Shown one piece after another: positions 60,893 to 64,000 of a stretch of 64,000 bases of DNA. The first letter of the stretch is position 1. Every line of letters starts with the position of its first letter. The notes beneath the pieces are model-generated. The model made no database searches. It was given only the letters and a program-made list of their open reading frames with translations, and was not told where the DNA came from. Origin of the DNA: Gracilimonas sp017641085 (GTDB lineage: Bacteria > Bacteroidota > Rhodothermia > Balneolales > Balneolaceae); assembly GCF_046115515.1 (NCBI RefSeq), contig NZ_CP175953.1; one strand, written 5' to 3'. A program made the position numbers and the translations under genes.

Positions 60893-63800
60893 CCCCCCCA
60901 GGCAACGATCATATTGTTGGCCTCACGCAGTGCCTTCATGGCGTTGGTACCGGCTTCATCCAATTCGATAGCACCGATATTAATGCTCACCCCATCCTGC
61001 AGGTCTCGTTTCGACCATTCCACGAACATTTTACTGGCATTCTCGGAGCTTAAGCCCGAACCCACCAGGAAGCCGGCGATGGAATCCGGTTTAGCATCAG
61101 AGTTATTGTTTTGGTTCAGATCCGAACTGTTCTGATTTGTGGGAGAGGTAATTTCAGGTTTACCATTTATGGCTCTGCCATTGGCAAATTTACCGGTCAC
61201 CGGGTCAATCTCTGTCGAACCGTTCATTGCCTGCTCTTTTGAGCTGCCGGCTTTAGCCAATGCATTTTGATTGCTATCTGTGCCATCAGTGTCCTCATTC
61301 GGAGCTGCATCAAAGTATTTTACATTGGAAACATCCCAGCTGCTTATATCCTGATTGAAGGATGTGGCCCCCTGGAACATACTCCCCATGTTTGTTACTT
61401 GGGATACATCCCAGTCACCGATTCCCTGAATCGAAGATGTACTGCTAATTTCTTTTGCCATTACTTCATTACAATCATCATATTTTGGGGTGAATCCAAA
61501 ATTAAAACATATTGCACCTAAAAACATTTCATCCATTATTGGGCCATGACTTAAATCCCAATGTAAAGCCTGATTGAATTTAGCAGCACGATCAAACATT
61601 TGAGTCATATCCGTAACATTTGAAACATCCCAATTTTTTAATGGTTGATCAAAAGAAACAGCAGCCAAAAACATGTATTTCATGGTTGTTACAGATGAAA
61701 CATCCCATTCACCGATAGGTTGATTAAAAGTTGTGGCAGTAAACATTTGAGTCATATTTGTAACGGATGACACATCCCATCCACCGATAGGTTGATTAAA
61801 GTCAAGGTTAAAAACAAACATACTTGACATATTTGTAACAGAAGATACATCCCAACTGCTTATATCTTGGTTAAAGATTACTCTACCTCTGTTAACTAAT
61901 ACTCCACCACTACTAAACATCATTGACATATCTGTAACAGAAGACACATCCCATTCGCCGATTGGTTGGTCAAATTTCGTGCTATATTGAAACATAGCAC
62001 GCATGTTTACAACTGAAGATACATCCCAGTGACGTATATCCTGATTAAAATCAGGGGCATTGGCAGTAGAAGTATTCCAAACCAAACCAGAGGAACTAAC
62101 TAACGGACCCGAAAACATCTCTTCCATTGTGGTGACGTCTGAAACATCCCAACTACCTATCGGCTGGTCGAAAATTCTGTATCCATAAAATAACCTGGAC
62201 ATATCCGTTATACCTGTAGTTACACTTCTCGCAAGTTCAGGATGATTGTGATTACTTTCCAAAAGCGATTCTATTCCCTTTCGATCCCTTCTCGTAACAA
62301 CCCAAACCTCCTTGTCATCACCCTTTCCAACAATAGCATACCCCTTCTCACCTATTGCGGCATCATTGCCAACAATAGTAACACCATTTTCAAGGACTTT
62401 GAAATTTGTGTATAACTCTAGGGTATCAGACTCAGCAACTTCCAGTACACTTAACTCCGGTATTTCTACCGTTACTTCCACTTTAAAATCAATACCCTGC
62501 GGGAAGGCAATCTGAATTCCTCTCATAACCAACTCCCATATTTCTTTTTCAGCATTATAGGTTGGGGCACTAAAACCAATCAGATCAATCCCCTCTGCAA
62601 TATTCATTGCTTTCCATGTAATAGTCGCTTCCTCATTGTTAAGTGGCACATCATCACCTAATAGTTCAACTGTGAGTATGGAATCTGCAGAAAATCTATC
62701 CGGAGTTACCTTCAACGTGACCTCACTTAGACCCAGTCCGCCGTCAATGATCGTCCAGTTGAAATCATCGATTATTTTCTGCCGGCTGCTTGCAGACCTT
62801 CGGGAATAATAGGTGCTGTCTACATCCAGTGTCAGATTCATAGGTAGCGCTTGCTCCGACCATTTGATAAGAAGCGAATCGTAGTTAATAATCGATAGGG
62901 CCGTTCCTTCAAGAAAACCTTGCGATCCAGCCTGCATAAATTCTACAGACTCTATCTGCCAGTCACCCAGATCCTGATCAAATGCCGATGCATTGTTCAG
63001 CATGTTTCTCAGGTCTGTAACCTTACTTACATCCCAGTCTGAAATATCCTGATTGAAAGCCGATGCAAACTGAAACATATCTCGCATGGTGGTCACATTC
63101 CCTGTGTTCCACCCGGTGATGTCTCCATTGAATGCCGTTGCCCCGTCAAACATAAAGCTCATGTCTGTAATGGTAGAAACATCCCAGTCATTTAGGTCAG
63201 CATTCACATTTTCAGCAGCAAAGAACATAGCGGCTAACGAAGATACATTACTAAGATCAGGAGCATCTGTGGCTTTGTATTCCATATTTCGTGCCCAGGC
63301 AAACATACGCGTCATATCTTCCCACTTAATCGAGCCCCAGCTCTCTAAAGATACCAACTGATCGAGGTCACCATCGGTATCCGGCATCATATGGGGAAAA
63401 ATTCCTCCAATTGTAACCGTATAAGTTCCTGACGTTGCATACGTATGTGAAGGATCAGGGTCATCGCCGGTGTAAGTTTCCAGTGTTCCATCCCCCCAAT
63501 CGATGGTGAAATTAAAATCAGTAATTTCGGTACCACCACCTGTTGGAATGGTAACTGTTTCATTTGCCGAAGTGGTTACCCATTTCGTTGTAAATTCATT
63601 AGCTGAACCCCCATCGGTAATGGTCCAACCCAAATCGGTAAGGCTATTATAGCTTGAGGTTGAAATGATTGAACGCAAAGAATTCCCAAACGAAATCTCA
63701 ATATCGGAGTTGGATGTGATTTGTTCGGCCCAGCCAATAAGGGTAGAATCATAGTTTGATGTTGTTAAACCACTGTTAGTCATAAAACCAACAGATATTG

Positions 63801-64000
63801 GCTCAGAATAACCCGGTATGGTACCATAGTAATCAAAGGTTTCTACATTTCGGATATCCCAGTCGCCCAAATTCTGATCAAATGCTTGTGCCGCCGCAAA
63901 CATCCCCCCCATATTGGTCACGGAGCTTACCTCCCAACTTGAAATATCCTGATTAAAATCTTTAGCTCCCCCAAACATCAGTTCCATATTAGTGACCGAT
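60880..64000 (-). CDS. BspA-like DUF285-repeat surface protein (5' partial, frameshifted)
   Basis: At least 1035 residues; the start lies beyond the right edge, since SVTN continues in frame before the first Met. The sequence is dominated by DUF285 repeats of the form WDVSSVTNMxxMFxxAxxFNQPIGxWDVS (about 1-60, 245-350, and 635-905). Between them are a PKD-like domain (FTIDWGDGTLETYTGDD...SGTYTVTIGG) and beta-rich linkers. Such leucine-rich-like repeats mediate adhesion in other bacteria. The frame ends at TAG just after a G7 tract, and the C-terminal sorting domain continues in another frame. The repeats also make the DNA internally repetitive at about 61.3-62.2 kb. Confidence 0.85.
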   Translation of the reverse strand, partial: SVTNMELMFGGAKDFNQDISSWEVSSVTNMGGMFAAAQAFDQNLGDWDIRNVETFDYYGTIPGYSEPISVGFMTNSGLTTSNYDSTLIGWAEQITSNSDIEISFGNSLRSIISTSSYNSLTDLGWTITDGGSANEFTTKWVTTSANETVTIPTGGGTEITDFNFTIDWGDGTLETYTGDDPDPSHTYATSGTYTVTIGGIFPHMMPDTDGDLDQLVSLESWGSIKWEDMTRMFAWARNMEYKATDAPDLSNVSSLAAMFFAAENVNADLNDWDVSTITDMSFMFDGATAFNGDITGWNTGNVTTMRDMFQFASAFNQDISDWDVSKVTDLRNMLNNASAFDQDLGDWQIESVEFMQAGSQGFLEGTALSIINYDSLLIKWSEQALPMNLTLDVDSTYYSRRSASSRQKIIDDFNWTIIDGGLGLSEVTLKVTPDRFSADSILTVELLGDDVPLNNEEATITWKAMNIAEGIDLIGFSAPTYNAEKEIWELVMRGIQIAFPQGIDFKVEVTVEIPELSVLEVAESDTLELYTNFKVLENGVTIVGNDAAIGEKGYAIVGKGDDKEVWVVTRRDRKGIESLLESNHNHPELARSVTTGITDMSRLFYGYRIFDQPIGSWDVSDVTTMEEMFSGPLVSSSGLVWNTSTANAPDFNQDIRHWDVSSVVNMRAMFQYSTKFDQPIGEWDVSSVTDMSMMFSSGGVLVNRGRVIFNQDISSWDVSSVTNMSSMFVFNLDFNQPIGGWDVSSVTNMTQMFTATTFNQPIGEWDVSSVTTMKYMFLAAVSFDQPLKNWDVSNVTDMTQMFDRAAKFNQALHWDLSHGPIMDEMFLGAICFNFGFTPKYDDCNEVMAKEISSTSSIQGIGDWDVSQVTNMGSMFQGATSFNQDISSWDVSNVKYFDAAPNEDTDGTDSNQNALAKAGSSKEQAMNGSTEIDPVTGKFANGRAINGKPEITSPTNQNSSDLNQNNNSDAKPDSIAGFLVGSGLSSENASKMFVEWSKRDLQDGVSINIGAIELDEAGTNAMKALREANNMIVAWGGSRG
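60893..60899 (-). repeat. G7 homopolymer at the frameshift site
   Basis: Seven C on the plus strand (G7 in the coding sense) lie 10-16 bp before the TAG that ends the upstream frame; a second tract, G5, lies between (60883-60887). One added G in either tract would fuse the DUF285 part to the sorting domain. Confidence 0.85.

Noticed and set aside
61330..63200. Regularly spaced DNA repeats that resemble a CRISPR or tandem array
   Set aside because: The repeats translate in one frame into DUF285 protein repeats with varying residues, so they are coding repeats. No cas genes or conserved direct repeats with unique spacers were seen anywhere.
1..64000. tRNA, rRNA and riboswitch genes
   Set aside because: I looked through the gaps for tRNA-like cloverleaf ends, CCA-type acceptor stems and known riboswitch cores and found none I could support; a covariance-model scan would be decisive.

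Overview
The window looks like the chromosome of a marine or halophilic member of the Balneolota/Rhodothermota-Bacteroidota group (Balneola- or Gracilimonas-like). This is inferred from type IX secretion-style C-terminal sorting domains (YPNPFNP motif), many SGC/LGC-type lipoproteins, a split-alpha NAD(P) transhydrogenase, few Shine-Dalgarno sites and moderate GC. I saw no rRNA, tRNA, CRISPR array, transposase or integrase.

Layout. 1-4 kb: start of a LolD-type ABC ATPase gene and a large secreted LamG protein. 4-9.9 kb: hisA and hisF, separated by a secreted serpin and an unusually short AMP-binding enzyme, then a DtxR-type metal regulator. 9.9-19.1 kb: a membrane SpoIIE-type phosphatase, an NRDE protein, a lipoprotein, an NhaC antiporter, and two tandem M14 peptidase genes, the first of which has lost its zinc ligands. 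19.5-21.8 kb: gltX and a WbqC-family gene. 22.0-26.8 kb: an AT-rich bacteriocin-type island. 27.1-34.8 kb: a sodium symporter with a 39-residue partner, two YdeI-like paralogues, a sterol-desaturase-like enzyme, a large metalloprotease and a hydrolase. 34.8-49.2 kb: housekeeping genes (rluB, scpB, a GCS2-CBS ligase with an M14 deacylase, priA, comM/yifB, trxB, pnt). 49.4-60 kb: FKBP isomerase, katG, M1 peptidase, a creD cluster and a Rieske-glutamate synthase fusion. 60.2-64 kb: a DUF285-repeat surface protein whose sorting domain is out of frame at a G7 tract; the gene runs off the window.

The most interesting region is 21.7-27.1 kb. On the minus strand it carries two regulators, two small peptide genes with textbook double-glycine leaders (each predicting a 36-residue, cysteine-free core ending in Tyr), a perfect-palindrome terminator, a 45-residue hydrophobic protein (possible immunity protein), an HlyD-type adaptor and a C39-peptidase ABC exporter. 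One peptide gene and the 45-residue gene are short enough for routine annotation to miss. The block is bracketed by a 75-bp direct repeat of the wbqC 3' end (73/75 identical) and by a perfect 27-bp direct repeat, which points to acquisition by recombination.

Many start positions were moved to the first sensible ATG or GTG. Family names come from reading motifs by eye; no database search was run.
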